Below, piece after piece: positions 47,494 to 57,043 of a stretch of DNA of 64,000 nt. Each line of letters opens with the position of its first letter. Within the stretch, counting starts at the first letter, position 1. Source of the DNA: Shewanella sp. 10N.286.48.A6 (GTDB lineage Bacteria > Pseudomonadota > Gammaproteobacteria > Enterobacterales > Shewanellaceae); NCBI RefSeq assembly GCF_002873135.1, contig NZ_MCVI01000021.1, positions 74,794 to 138,793 on the forward strand. The letters are read 5' to 3'. The position numbers and the translations under genes are program-made. Under the pieces are notes generated by a model, which was given only the letters and a program-made list of their open reading frames with translations, was not told where the DNA came from and searched no databases.

Positions 47494-47578
47494 GCTTACA
47501 AGTCTTTTTACTTACAAGGCTCTTATAACAAGTCTCCTACTGACAAGGCTCTTACTTACAAGGCTCTTACTTACAATT
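47494..47578. repeat. Degenerate tandem repeat of about 14-17 bp after ubiV
   Basis: Five to six units built on ACTTACAAGGCTCTT follow each other. The last two (TTACAAGGCTCTTAC) are nearly identical and the earlier ones have drifted. The array starts about 65 bp beyond the ubiV stop and ends against the next gene. Confidence 0.8.
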
Positions 47579-47587
47579 GCCCAAGAG

Positions 47588-48349
47588 TCATATCTTTGGC
47601 TTAGGCTTATCTGCTTTACTTTGCCCCTGGGGCAGAAAATAGCAGCGGCAAATGCTCAAAACCCACAGCCATGTAGTTATGATGCTTAGCCAAAATAAGA
47701 TGGATAACCACCAAGTTTGTGGCTTAGGAGACTGCGACACAATGGCTTGAAATAGTAGTCCTTCAGAGAGCGGGTTCTCACCTAAACTCCCACCCCAATA
47801 TGGCCAAGTTAAAATCGCGCCGTGGATCACCGCAATCAAACCAGCAAACACCAATGGCAGCATATATTGGGCTTGGCGCATAATGATCCCGTTAACCAGT
47901 CCCAGTAGCGCACTGATTAAGCCAAAGTAAATAAAAATAGACACGGCTTGAATATGTAAATGGTAAACATTAAGGGGAAACAGCCCTGTGGCAGCTAGGG
48001 CAAGAAAAGTCACGATAAGAGCCAGCCAAAATAACCGACCAGTAATGGTACGGTTTATTTGTAGGCCAAATAAAGCACTCATCGTCAGGCTTAAGCTACC
48101 AAAAAATAGCCCGCCATTAATCAATAAGGCAGAAGAAGAGCGGTTGTAAGTCCCCAGTTCACTGATTGAAAATTGCAGTAAACTATACTTATCACCATGC
48201 TGCATATGCTCAATAAACACAGATAAACCTATGCCGATAAAAAGCCCTATCAAGCCTAATAAACCAAACAGGTAAGCTAATCGAGCAATTTTTTCCGTTT
48301 TACTTATTATCACAGCGTATCTTGTTCCTTGTAAATTAGGCTCTATCAT
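47588..48349 (-). CDS. DUF998-like integral membrane protein
   Basis: This 253-residue protein has six to seven predicted membrane helices. SISELGTYNRSSSALLINGGLFFGSLSL (in part, about 62-89) and TGLFPLNVYHLHIQAVSIF (about 120-138) are typical of DUF998 proteins, whose function is unknown. A short cytoplasmic tail rich in Lys and Pro closes the chain. It is convergent with ubiV across the tandem repeat and divergent from the YjiH-type gene. No substrate or partner can be suggested. Confidence 0.75.
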   Translation of the reverse strand: MIEPNLQGTRYAVIISKTEKIARLAYLFGLLGLIGLFIGIGLSVFIEHMQHGDKYSLLQFSISELGTYNRSSSALLINGGLFFGSLSLTMSALFGLQINRTITGRLFWLALIVTFLALAATGLFPLNVYHLHIQAVSIFIYFGLISALLGLVNGIIMRQAQYMLPLVFAGLIAVIHGAILTWPYWGGSLGENPLSEGLLFQAIVSQSPKPQTWWLSILFWLSIITTWLWVLSICRCYFLPQGQSKADKPKPKI

Positions 48350-48735
48350 ACTTAATCGCCTTTGATAAAAACGCTATCGACATCTAATGTTTAGTATTCA
48401 GTCAATTAACCACGTCAATATAGAGGGCACGACCCAAACAACCTTACAACGATCCACTCACCCATTGTAATAACAAAACATCACAGTAACAACAACTGCA
48501 TAACACCATGATTACAAACAAAATAATCCGTGCAATTCGGTTGGGAAACGATACAATATAGATAAGCATAAAAAGCCCATAACTATTCGTTTTAGTGAAT
48601 AGTTTTACTTAGAATAGATAAGCAGGTAACCTTGCCTCGCTTAGATATCCTATGAATGGACATACAGCATTTCCCATAAGACGGTTTGATTAACTCAACC
48701 ATGATTATTTAGTTAATTGGTAAGGCATAGACAAA
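48350..48735. other. Intergenic region between the DUF998-like and YjiH-type genes
   Basis: This 386-bp divergent region holds an AACTATTC/GAATAGTT hairpin (48581-48604). I see no ORF, tRNA or known operator. Promoters for both genes are expected here. Confidence 0.5.
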
Positions 48736-50094
48736 GTGACTCAAGAAAAACCAAAATATAATCTCAAAACGATACTTACCTTTATCATTCCGTCACTTAT
48801 CGGATTGTTATTGTTTATGACACCTATTAGCTACGACGGCTCAATCACCATTCCGATTGCTATCGTATCAAAATTTGTACAAAACCAATTCGCCGATATA
48901 TTACCTTTAATCGTAACCTGTATCGTAGTCTTTATGGCAATCGTGTCGGTGCTTACTAAACTAATAAACCCAAAGTTAGTTCGTAAGAGCCCGTTTTTGC
49001 ATTCGCTGCTGAATGTCTCACCATTTTGGTTATTAGTACGCGTCTTAGGGGCAATATTCATTGTATTAACCTACTTAGAGATCGGTTCAGAAGTGATTTA
49101 CTCAGCTGATACCGGTGCCTTGGTACTCAATGACCTATTACCAGTACTACTGTCAGTGTTCATTTTTGCAGGCATGCTGCTGCCGTTACTGCTTAACTTC
49201 GGTCTATTAGAATTTTTCGGTACCATGCTGACCAAATTAATGCGTCCAATCTTCAACCTTCCAGGAAGAAGTGCCATTGACTGTATGGCATCATGGTTAG
49301 GCGATGGCAGTGTTGGTATTTTAATGACCAACAAGCAGTATGAAACCCGTCTTTATACCGAGCGTGAAGCGGCCGTAATTGGTACTACCTTCTCAGCTGT
49401 TTCCATTACTTTTAGCTTAGTGGTTATCTCTCAAGTTAAACTTGAGCACTTATTTGTGCCTTTTTACTTAACCGTTTGTCTCGCTGGTTTTGTTGCCGCT
49501 ATCATAGTGCCTAAATTACCACCGCTATCATGGAAAAAAGATTTATATATCGACAACACCCCACGTCACCCAGATGATGAAATGATCCCACAAGGTCATG
49601 GCGTAATGTCTTGGGGCTTTGAGCAAGCGATGAATAAAGCTTCGCGCGCTGGTGGGGTTAAACAGCTATTAACTGAAGGCGTTAAGAACGTGGTTGATAT
49701 GGTGTTTGGTATTATTCCTGTGGTTATGGCCATTGGTACCATCGCATTGGTATTAGCTGAAAATACGCCGATTTTTAATTATCTAGGTATGCCATTTATT
49801 CCACTGCTCGAATTACTGCAAATACCAGAAGCCGATGTTGCATCGACAACGATTGTGGTTGGCTTTGCTGATATGTTCTTGCCTTCAATTTTAGCCAGCT
49901 CAATTGAGTCAGACTTAACTCGCTTTGTGATTGCAGCCCTATCAGTAACCCAATTAATTTATATGAGTGAAGTCGGTGCATTACTTATTGGCAGTAAAAT
50001 CCCAGTTAACTTCTTCGAGTTGTTTGTGATTTTCATTTTGCGTACCTTAGTGACATTACCGGTTATCGCCCTTTGCGGACACTTACTGATTTAG
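48736..50094 (+). CDS. YjiH-family membrane protein with nucleoside-recognition (Gate) domain
   Basis: The 452-residue inner-membrane protein belongs to the YjiH family, related to the nucleoside-recognition Gate domain. It has about ten helices. Typical pieces are TPISYDGSITIPIAIV (about 35-50), GRSAIDCMASWLGDGSVGILMT (in part, about 177-198) and VVGFADMFLPSILAS (about 374-388). Its substrate is not known. The start is GTG at 48736 with AAGG about ten bases upstream. It is monocistronic with a strong terminator. Confidence 0.85.
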   Translation: MTQEKPKYNLKTILTFIIPSLIGLLLFMTPISYDGSITIPIAIVSKFVQNQFADILPLIVTCIVVFMAIVSVLTKLINPKLVRKSPFLHSLLNVSPFWLLVRVLGAIFIVLTYLEIGSEVIYSADTGALVLNDLLPVLLSVFIFAGMLLPLLLNFGLLEFFGTMLTKLMRPIFNLPGRSAIDCMASWLGDGSVGILMTNKQYETRLYTEREAAVIGTTFSAVSITFSLVVISQVKLEHLFVPFYLTVCLAGFVAAIIVPKLPPLSWKKDLYIDNTPRHPDDEMIPQGHGVMSWGFEQAMNKASRAGGVKQLLTEGVKNVVDMVFGIIPVVMAIGTIALVLAENTPIFNYLGMPFIPLLELLQIPEADVASTTIVVGFADMFLPSILASSIESDLTRFVIAALSVTQLIYMSEVGALLIGSKIPVNFFELFVIFILRTLVTLPVIALCGHLLI

Positions 50095-50123
50095 TCGCTT
50101 GATTCGAGTCTTAAAGTAAATAC

Positions 50124-50150
50124 AAAAAAGGAGCCACTGGCTCCTTTTTT
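50124..50150. terminator. Terminator between the YjiH-type gene and radA
   Basis: AAAAAAGGAGCC, a 3-base loop and GGCTCCTTTTTT make a perfect 12-bp stem. It can act for both convergent genes. Confidence 0.95.
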
Positions 50151-50175
50151 AATGCTTAACAAGTTTTGTTAATCC

Positions 50176-50201
50176 ATTTAGTTAATCAATTTAGTTAATC
50201 A
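50176..50201. repeat. 13-bp tandem duplication across the radA stop codon
   Basis: ATTTAGTTAATCA is present twice without mismatch (50176-50188 and 50189-50201). The second copy contains the last two codons and stop of radA (minus strand). A weaker third partial copy (TTTTGTTAATCC) lies further out. Confidence 0.8.
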
Positions 50202-51564
50202 GTTCTAATAACTCATGAATGGTTTTAATCGGATGGATTTTAGCGCCTAGCCCTTCCATTGATTTATGGTAGTTACGATGGGGAATATACACCTCGGTAA
50301 AACCATGTTGCACCGCTTCTTTTACTCTCGGCACACCACTATCAATCGGCCTAACATCACCATTTAAACTTAGCTCTCCCATAATGCAGGTGGTTCTGGG
50401 CACCACAAAGTCATTTAAACTGCTGAGTAATGCCGTCACCAAGGCTAAATCAATACAGGTTTCTGATTCATCAATCTTCAAACCACCCACCAAATTAAAA
50501 TAAGTATCATGATAAATCTTGGTGCGAGTATGCTTGCGTAATATCCCCGTGAGCATTTTAATCCGGTTCATGTTCAAGCCAACACAAACTCGCTGCGGAA
50601 ACTCGCCTTCAGTCTCAGTGGTTAGACATTGAATTTCTAGCAATAAGTTACGGTTGCCTTTACGGATACAGGTAATGGCCGCGCCAGGTGATTCAGTGGT
50701 GGAGCCAGAGAGAAATATCTCACTGGGATTATCAACACTTATCATACCGCGCTCGGTCATCTTAAAAATGCCCACGGTATCCACATCACCAAAACGGTTT
50801 TTATTGGCTCTTAGAGTTCTAATTTGGCCGTCATTGCATTCAATATGGGTCAGACAATCGACAATGTGAATAAGCGTTTGCGGGCCGGCAGTTTCATTGT
50901 TTTTATTAACGTGCGCCACTAAAAACATGGTGACATTATTTTGCTTACAATACTGGGTTAATGCCTGCGCGCAGCTTTTGACTTGTGAAGGCGAGCCAGG
51001 GCTGCCATTGGCGCTTTCAGACACCACCGCTTGGATTGAGTCGATAACAGCAAACTTTACCTGTTTAGCGTCCAGCTCAGCAATAATCGCCTCAACGCTG
51101 GTTTCAGCCATTAAATATAGGTTCTCTTCGTTATAACTGAGCTTTAAGCGGTTAACACGATTTTTGAACTGCGATAGTGACTCTTCAGCAGTACAATATA
51201 ATGAAGGCATAACTTGTGACATGCGGGCAATTAAATCGGACAGTAAAGTAGTTTTACCTGCACCAGGATCGCCTGAAATAATATTCACTGAGCCTGTGGT
51301 TAAGCCACCGCATAAGACCCTATCAAGTTCACCAATGCCGGTAAGCATTTTTTGGGCTTCAAACTCTTCCACTTCATGAAGTTTTTTTGAGCCACCGCCG
51401 ACAGAGCCTGCATAACCAGCTACCGAATTGGTCGACGATTTAACCGCAGAAATGCGCACTTCTGATATGGTATTCCACTCTTGGCAGGCATTGCACTGTC
51501 CTTGCCAGCGAGGAAAATCTTGTCCGCACTCATTACACACATACGCTGTTTTATTTTTTGCCAT
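50191..51564 (-). CDS. radA: DNA repair protein RadA
   Basis: RadA is a hexameric DnaB-like helicase that promotes branch migration in RecA-dependent recombination. The 457-residue product has an N-terminal zinc finger (VCNECGQDFPRWQGQCNAC, about 9-27), Walker A GDPGAGKTTLL (about 95-105), and the RadA-specific KNRFG (about 252-256). The C-terminal Lon-protease-like domain (about 290-457) includes GGLKIDE and IMGELSLNGDVRP. It starts at ATG 51564. Its stop is within a tandem duplication. Confidence 0.97.
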   Translation of the reverse strand: MAKNKTAYVCNECGQDFPRWQGQCNACQEWNTISEVRISAVKSSTNSVAGYAGSVGGGSKKLHEVEEFEAQKMLTGIGELDRVLCGGLTTGSVNIISGDPGAGKTTLLSDLIARMSQVMPSLYCTAEESLSQFKNRVNRLKLSYNEENLYLMAETSVEAIIAELDAKQVKFAVIDSIQAVVSESANGSPGSPSQVKSCAQALTQYCKQNNVTMFLVAHVNKNNETAGPQTLIHIVDCLTHIECNDGQIRTLRANKNRFGDVDTVGIFKMTERGMISVDNPSEIFLSGSTTESPGAAITCIRKGNRNLLLEIQCLTTETEGEFPQRVCVGLNMNRIKMLTGILRKHTRTKIYHDTYFNLVGGLKIDESETCIDLALVTALLSSLNDFVVPRTTCIMGELSLNGDVRPIDSGVPRVKEAVQHGFTEVYIPHRNYHKSMEGLGAKIHPIKTIHELLELIN

Positions 51565-51790
51565 AGATCACTTTTGTCAGATTGCTGCTTATGGGATTTA
51601 AGCACTTATTAATTTATTAAATTTACACAGCTCAATTGTTAAGCTAATGGCGCCAAAATCGCATTATTACCTTAGCTTTAACAGACACCTAGACTAATTT
51701 TGTATAAAGTAAGCCTGATGCTAGCCGATAAGATTACCAGTCGAGCCTGCAATTATCACCTTTATCTGAGCCCTCAATAGAAAAGAAGCC

Positions 51791-54172
51791 ATGAGTTTAG
51801 AAGAGCACAGTCAGCTTATAGAGCAATTAAAGCCACTTTTAATGGAACCTGATTTTAAGGATGCCTTTGAAATGTTTACGGCTGACGAATCAAACTCGAC
51901 TCGATTTTTATTGAAAATGGAATTAAATCGCATTGCGGTGATTTGTACTCGGATCATTGATTTACGTGATAAAAGCGATCTTGAATGTGAAGAGGTTCAG
52001 GTTGGAAAACTACGTCATTTTCTCGATGAGCCAGCAAAGCTTTCCTTGCTAGAGGCACTGCAGCTGTATCGCAATAAGTATATCGTTGGCGTTTATGAGC
52101 ATGTACTCAACCAGCACAAATTACGCAAAGAAAAAGCCCGCCAAAACAATCAGCAACCCGTAGCACAAACCTCCCAGTTAATCGTGCCTGGGGTGGTTTT
52201 AGGCAGCTATTTTAATCGTAGCGAAGAGCGAATGAATTACAGTATTCGTATTTCAGCCTCACAAACAGGTGGCCCCGAAGTTAATGGCGCCAGCTTAGAT
52301 TTATCTGTCGGTGGCGCGAGAGTTCGCTTACCTGCTGACATTCGCTTTGATCAAGATAAGCCGCTGCGTATTAAATTACTTGAATTAAACGAAGAGTATT
52401 TTTTTGACGATCTCCAAAAAGGCATCGACTATAAAATCGTCGATATACAACACAAAGATGATAGTGCCATATTGCGCCTATGCCGTATTGGAGAAAGTAA
52501 CGAGCTCGATAACTTATTAACCCAGCTGATCCGCAGTTACCGCTTTCGCTATAAAGTGGATGTCAACGATGTGATTGTCAATGCAACCGGGCTTGGGTTT
52601 GAACGCCATTATTTACCACTATTAGCTCACCTCCCCATTTATATCAGTTTAAATGACGGTAAACCGACCATTAGCCATTTGCTATTAAGTCAAGGCAACC
52701 AAGCTTCATTACAATATTTTCAAGATGAGCAAGAGATTAATCAGCTACCCGGTTTACTGACCAATAATCGCTTAGTCAATCTCATTAAGCACCCACAAGA
52801 CAGTGACCATAGTTTATTTTTTTGCTTCACCTACCAAGCAAACGACACAATCCAATACTTTTCAGCCTCGCTTTATGAGTTAAAGCAACATGATGCCTTA
52901 GGGTTATTCCTTGGCTTTGGCGCAAGCAAAACTAGTTGGCGAGTGTTCAAAGTAAGCCAACAAAGCATTGACCATAAACTGAATTATAAAACCTCGACGC
53001 TACCAGGGGATGAAACCCACTACTCAGCGCTAGTAGAGCAACAACTGGCAGGCTTTAGCTACGTGCTGCAGTTAATCGATTTAACCAATGAGCAGGTTCA
53101 ATCCGATTATCAAACCTGGTTTAACCCAAGTGATAACGTCAATAAGCTTAAAAAGTTTAACCAAACTAAGCTCAAACAAAACAGCATAAAACGTCTATCA
53201 ATGCCCTTTAGCGAGCGACGACGAGAAGCGCGCTATGCCTTTAAAACCTTGGTAGATATTGAGCACAACAACCATAAAACCCGTGGGATAAGCCATGATA
53301 TATCCACCCGTGGGCTGCAGCTTGCTTTAGAAGATAATCTTAACCTCAAGAAGCCTACAGATGTGTTACTTAGTTTCCCTAAACTGCAGCAAATTGCAGG
53401 CAAGACATCACTGTCAAACTTGCCATATCGATTGATCCGCAGCCGTAATCATGACCAAACCCTGCATTTGTCGGCCAACATTGGTCACGAACCCCATGCT
53501 GGAGTTGAGTTTATCAATAAACTCATTAATCATAATCGGGATAAACTTGAGCAATTATCAGATAGTGAAGGCGAGTTAAAAGAGCTAGCCGATGGCATGA
53601 AAAACTTACTCCTAAGACAGCTGGCTAATGTGCCCTTTTTTGTAGAAAAAACGCAAAAATCGGCGCAACTATCATGCTTAGGGATCGGCGTTAAAACTGA
53701 TGCTATTAGCCATCTATTTGCCGCTGGCTCCACTAAACCATTAAATTATAATTTGACGCCATTATTTAATGAAAGCCAGTTTAAGCAGCTAATTATTAAT
53801 CCAGTTCGAGCAATGAAGCCCATTGATGGCCTGAAATATATAGAGATATTCCTGCAGGTGTCTCGTCAAGGTAGAGGAGCAATTAACATTCAATCTCAGT
53901 TAGTCAACGACTTCGCTAGCCGAGATGCTCAAATTGCCTTTGTGCGCCACGCTAAAACTGTTGGCCGCTTTGTGGCATTACGAGTTTATTATGGCGCAAC
54001 TGAAAAGCCAGACATGAGCTATATTCGCCGCGAAATGGAATATATTGCCACCCATGCTTCCCACAGAGCAAAACAGCTTGAAGCCCAGTTATGGCGGGTT
54101 TTAGGAGCCGGAGAACTGTTAGAGATTAGTGCTGAAGTTGAAATGAGATATCCAGAGTTACACCAAGTCTAA
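51791..54172 (+). CDS. Large protein with two PilZ domains (c-di-GMP receptor candidate)
   Basis: This 793-residue soluble protein has two PilZ domains, about 145-250 and 475-590. The second carries a good c-di-GMP pattern: ERRREARYAF (RxxxR) at about 476-485 and HDISTRGLQL (D/NxSxxG) near 508. In the first the SxxG part is kept (LDLSVGGARV) but the arginine pair is replaced (ERMNYS), so binding is doubtful. The N-terminal 100 residues and the 300-residue interdomain region are helical and of unknown role. A receptor for the c-di-GMP handled by the enzymes at 29-35 kb is plausible but unproven. Confidence 0.85.
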   Translation: MSLEEHSQLIEQLKPLLMEPDFKDAFEMFTADESNSTRFLLKMELNRIAVICTRIIDLRDKSDLECEEVQVGKLRHFLDEPAKLSLLEALQLYRNKYIVGVYEHVLNQHKLRKEKARQNNQQPVAQTSQLIVPGVVLGSYFNRSEERMNYSIRISASQTGGPEVNGASLDLSVGGARVRLPADIRFDQDKPLRIKLLELNEEYFFDDLQKGIDYKIVDIQHKDDSAILRLCRIGESNELDNLLTQLIRSYRFRYKVDVNDVIVNATGLGFERHYLPLLAHLPIYISLNDGKPTISHLLLSQGNQASLQYFQDEQEINQLPGLLTNNRLVNLIKHPQDSDHSLFFCFTYQANDTIQYFSASLYELKQHDALGLFLGFGASKTSWRVFKVSQQSIDHKLNYKTSTLPGDETHYSALVEQQLAGFSYVLQLIDLTNEQVQSDYQTWFNPSDNVNKLKKFNQTKLKQNSIKRLSMPFSERRREARYAFKTLVDIEHNNHKTRGISHDISTRGLQLALEDNLNLKKPTDVLLSFPKLQQIAGKTSLSNLPYRLIRSRNHDQTLHLSANIGHEPHAGVEFINKLINHNRDKLEQLSDSEGELKELADGMKNLLLRQLANVPFFVEKTQKSAQLSCLGIGVKTDAISHLFAAGSTKPLNYNLTPLFNESQFKQLIINPVRAMKPIDGLKYIEIFLQVSRQGRGAINIQSQLVNDFASRDAQIAFVRHAKTVGRFVALRVYYGATEKPDMSYIRREMEYIATHASHRAKQLEAQLWRVLGAGELLEISAEVEMRYPELHQV

Positions 54173-54232
54173 ATACCCCAAATCTGAATGACTCAAAACC
54201 TGAGTTGCTCAAAACTTGAAGGCTCCTAGCCT

Positions 54233-54276
54233 AAGTGCGCTAATGCTAAACCAAAAGTGCGCTAATGCTAAACCAA
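54233..54276. repeat. 22-bp perfect tandem duplication after the PilZ gene
   Basis: Two identical 22-bp units (starting AAGTGCGCTAATG) occupy 54233-54254 and 54255-54276, about 60 bp after the PilZ-protein stop. A smaller echo (TCAAAACCTGA then TCAAAACTTGA) precedes them. Confidence 0.85.
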
Positions 54277-54378
54277 ATTGATACACTAATCTCGACAGCG
54301 CTAATAGAGTATATATTGCAATCACTTGGTTTGTATTACTTCAGCTAGCGCTTATCGCTGCAGTTTATTTTTAAGTTG

Positions 54379-55275
54379 CTACTTAGCCAAACTGTCATAC
54401 CAGCTTTTCACTAACGGGAAATGATCATCTACTGCGGATTTGTCGGTTAACATGCCTGCATGGGTGTAGTCCCGCTTAAAGCCGCGATGTTTAGCCAGTA
54501 AAGTATACTCAGCTGCCACCATCTGACACTCACCCATCATATCTTGCACATCTGAAGGGTTACCTAACACGCGGTCCTTTTTAGCGGCTAAAAACCAACA
54601 AGGCGGCCAAGTCACCTGCCTAGCTGCAGCGGCATAATCAAAGTTATCATGGCAATCTACCCAATCACCTTTTACCCAATCTATGGTTTGCCTTAATGAT
54701 TGCCGGCTTTCATTGTCCATACCCATTCGATATTTATCTGCCGCTAAATAGCCATCCACTTTTGACAAAAATGGCGCCAACCGATTCCAAAATAAATCCA
54801 CCATCATGGTTTTACGCAGAGATTTAATTTTGATGGTTCTTTTACTACCAAAGGTGACAAATGAAGCCACTTGAGTACGCACCTTAGCTAAGCGAACATA
54901 ACAGCTCGCCATTAACACCCCGCCCCATGAGTGCGCGCACCAATGCACTTTACTTGCTGATGAATGCGATAAAATAAACTCATTGGCAAGGGGCAGCTGC
55001 TCTAAAATCACTTCGGTTTGACCTAAGGAATAGGCCGCGCTGATTTTAGGCTCACTTAAGCCTCTGCCTGCCGTATCGAGTATATACACATCAAAACCTT
55101 GCCTAGCAAGATAGCAACCTAAGCCTTTGCCCGAGGCACTGTAAAATACCCGTCCATTTGACATTGCGCCATGTAACATCAAAATTGGCATGCCTTTAGC
55201 CAAGCTAGGGTTTGCTTTGATATGCCGAATATGAAGGCGACCATTTCGATAGGGAATAAAATATGACTGCTGCAT
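54379..55275 (-). CDS. Alpha/beta hydrolase
   Basis: This 298-residue cytoplasmic protein has an alpha/beta hydrolase fold. LMLHGAMSNGRVFY (about 33-46) is the oxyanion region, AHSWGGVL (about 114-121) the nucleophile elbow with Ser as GxSxGG-like, and DYTHAGML (about 273-280) provides the catalytic His. A lysophospholipase or esterase-like role is possible, but the substrate is not evident. The minus-strand gene is preceded by the serB terminator and is not in an operon. Confidence 0.85.
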   Translation of the reverse strand: MQQSYFIPYRNGRLHIRHIKANPSLAKGMPILMLHGAMSNGRVFYSASGKGLGCYLARQGFDVYILDTAGRGLSEPKISAAYSLGQTEVILEQLPLANEFILSHSSASKVHWCAHSWGGVLMASCYVRLAKVRTQVASFVTFGSKRTIKIKSLRKTMMVDLFWNRLAPFLSKVDGYLAADKYRMGMDNESRQSLRQTIDWVKGDWVDCHDNFDYAAAARQVTWPPCWFLAAKKDRVLGNPSDVQDMMGECQMVAAEYTLLAKHRGFKRDYTHAGMLTDKSAVDDHFPLVKSWYDSLAK

Positions 55276-55370
55276 GGGAATGAATATGACTATTTTGAGT
55301 GTATGAACTTAATACGGTAATCAGTGCAAATGTTAATTACAAGTTAATTAGAGTAATGAGCCTAATCAAG

Positions 55371-55402
55371 ATAAAAAATGGCTCACTTAAAGTGAACCAT
55401 TT
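55371..55402 (-). terminator. Terminator downstream of serB, beyond the repeat array
   Basis: On the minus strand AAATGG-TCACTT pairs with AAGTGA-CCATTT with one mismatched position, followed by TTTTTTAT. It is the first good terminator after serB and lies about 570 bp beyond the stop codon, on the far side of the tandem array. Confidence 0.8.
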
Positions 55403-55469
55403 AAAAGTGCTCTCAGCCAATATCTAAACAGCTAAGAGTCGATGCCATTGATGCTTGCAGCTCTTTACC

Positions 55470-56034
55470 CTTGCAGTGTTTTTAGGCTTGCAAGTAATAC
55501 ACAAAGTAATAAACAAAGCAGCGTAAATCCAAGTTATTGATACTGGTATCGGCAGCTTTTAGTTACTTAGGTTAAACCGTCATTTAACATTATGCTTGCA
55601 GTGTTTTTAGGCTTGCAAGTAATACATAAAGTAATAAACAAAGCAGCGTAAATCCAAGTTATTGATACTGGTATCGGCAGCTTTTAGTCACTTAGGTTAA
55701 ACCGTCATTTAACATTATGCTTGCAGTGTTTTTAGGCTTGCAAGTAATACACTAAGCAGCGTAAATCCAAGTTATTGATACTCGCATCGGCTGCTTTTAG
55801 TCACTTAGGTTAAACCGTCATTTAACATTATGCTTGCAGTGTTTTTAGGCTTGCAAGTAATACACAAAGTAATAAACAAAGCAGCGTAAATCCAAGTTAT
55901 TGATACTGGTATCGGCAGCTTTTAGTCACTTAGGTTAAACCGTCATTTAACATTATGCTTGCAGTGTTTTTAGGCTTGCAAGTAATACACTAAGCAGCGT
56001 AAATCCAAGTTATTGATACTCGCATCGGCTGCAG
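55470..56034. repeat. Five-copy tandem array derived from the 3' end of serB
   Basis: Units begin at 55470, 55595, 55720, 55833 and 55958 with the same start (CTTGCAGTGTTTTTAGGC). Lengths are 125, 125, 113 and 125 bp, and the fifth is the serB 3' end itself up to about 56034. Each unit contains the last 75 bp or so of serB including its stop, plus about 38 bp of downstream spacer. The 125-bp units carry an extra 12 bp (around TAATAAAC). Copies differ at only a few bases, so the expansion looks recent. From 55276 to 55469 there is only the terminator and no gene. Confidence 0.95.
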
Positions 56035-56965
56035 CAAGCAGTTTCGGCTTAGCATGGAAGGCAATACCAAAATCAGCAGCATTAACCATAGGAATATCGT
56101 TGGCGCCATCGCCAATGGCCAGCCGTTGCCCTGCAGCAATTTGCCAAGTGGCACTGCACTTATCAATCACATTGGCTTTATATTGGGCATCAACCACATC
56201 ACCTGTTACTTCACCGGTTAACTTACCCGCTTCAATAACCAGCTCATTGGCGTAAGCGGCATCTAAATCCAGTAAATCTTTTAAATAGCCCACAAATGGG
56301 GTGAATCCGCCCGAGGCTAACACTAACTTCCACTCGTTAGACTTTAGTTCTGCCACTAGGCTTTTAAGTCCTGGCATCAAAGGAAGTTGCTCACATAAAG
56401 TGCTGATAATACTCTCATTGGCGCCTGCAAGCTTACTGACTCTTAAGCGTAAACTCTCTTCAAAGTCTAATTCCCCTTGCATGGCCCTTTCGGTGACTTC
56501 TGATACCGCCTCACCCACGCCAGCCATCACAGCTAATTCATCAATACATTCTATTTGAATCGCGGTGGAGTCCATATCCATCACTAATAGACCCGGTTTA
56601 AATAAGCTCGCTAGCGGCGCGGTTATATTGAGAAGTTCTGCTTTTACCTGCTGCGGAAATTGACTCATCAGTGTCCCTAAAACTGAGGTTGAGGCAAGTT
56701 CAAAACCTTGTAAATCGTTATGTCTCATCAAAGGCGTAATCGCGCAGTCTTGGGTTAACTTTGCCAGCCAGTCATTAATGGCCCCAAAAGATTGCGCTTC
56801 AAATACCACTCTAAAACGATAAGGGTACTTAACCTGAACATTGTTAAGATACTCGTCTTCAAAATAACGAGTTAAAGTGACATGATTATGGCTATACGTC
56901 GCATCAAATGTTGAGAATAACCACGTTAATGGCTGAATATTTACCTGAGTTTCCATGGACTGCAT
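55970..56965 (-). CDS. serB: Phosphoserine phosphatase
   Basis: SerB hydrolyses O-phosphoserine, the last step of serine synthesis. The 331-residue product has an N-terminal ACT-like region (about 1-110) and a HAD-type phosphatase domain. The catalytic motif VMDMDSTAI has its nucleophile Asp near 130, ASGGFT carries the motif II Ser near 235, and GDGANDIPM the motif III Asp near 290. Length fits the family. The start ATG is at 56965, and an alternative at 56956 (METQVN) is better spaced from GGGG upstream. The C-terminus LRCLVYYLQA is the piece repeated downstream. It is divergent from ytjB. Confidence 0.95.
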   Translation of the reverse strand: MQSMETQVNIQPLTWLFSTFDATYSHNHVTLTRYFEDEYLNNVQVKYPYRFRVVFEAQSFGAINDWLAKLTQDCAITPLMRHNDLQGFELASTSVLGTLMSQFPQQVKAELLNITAPLASLFKPGLLVMDMDSTAIQIECIDELAVMAGVGEAVSEVTERAMQGELDFEESLRLRVSKLAGANESIISTLCEQLPLMPGLKSLVAELKSNEWKLVLASGGFTPFVGYLKDLLDLDAAYANELVIEAGKLTGEVTGDVVDAQYKANVIDKCSATWQIAAGQRLAIGDGANDIPMVNAADFGIAFHAKPKLLAAADASINNLDLRCLVYYLQA

Positions 56966-57043
56966 TTCCCCAATGATTGCGACTATCTACAATGAATTAT
57001 TTCGATTAGTATTAATTAAATAGAAAAATGACCAAGGATTAAA

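Noticed and set aside
55470..55957. Truncated serB pseudogenes as expressed genes
   Set aside because: In-frame stops precede each copy and there is no start, so they are untranslated repeats.
55470..56034. CRISPR array
   Set aside because: Units are contiguous 113-125 bp tandem copies of the serB end with no unique spacers and no cas genes.
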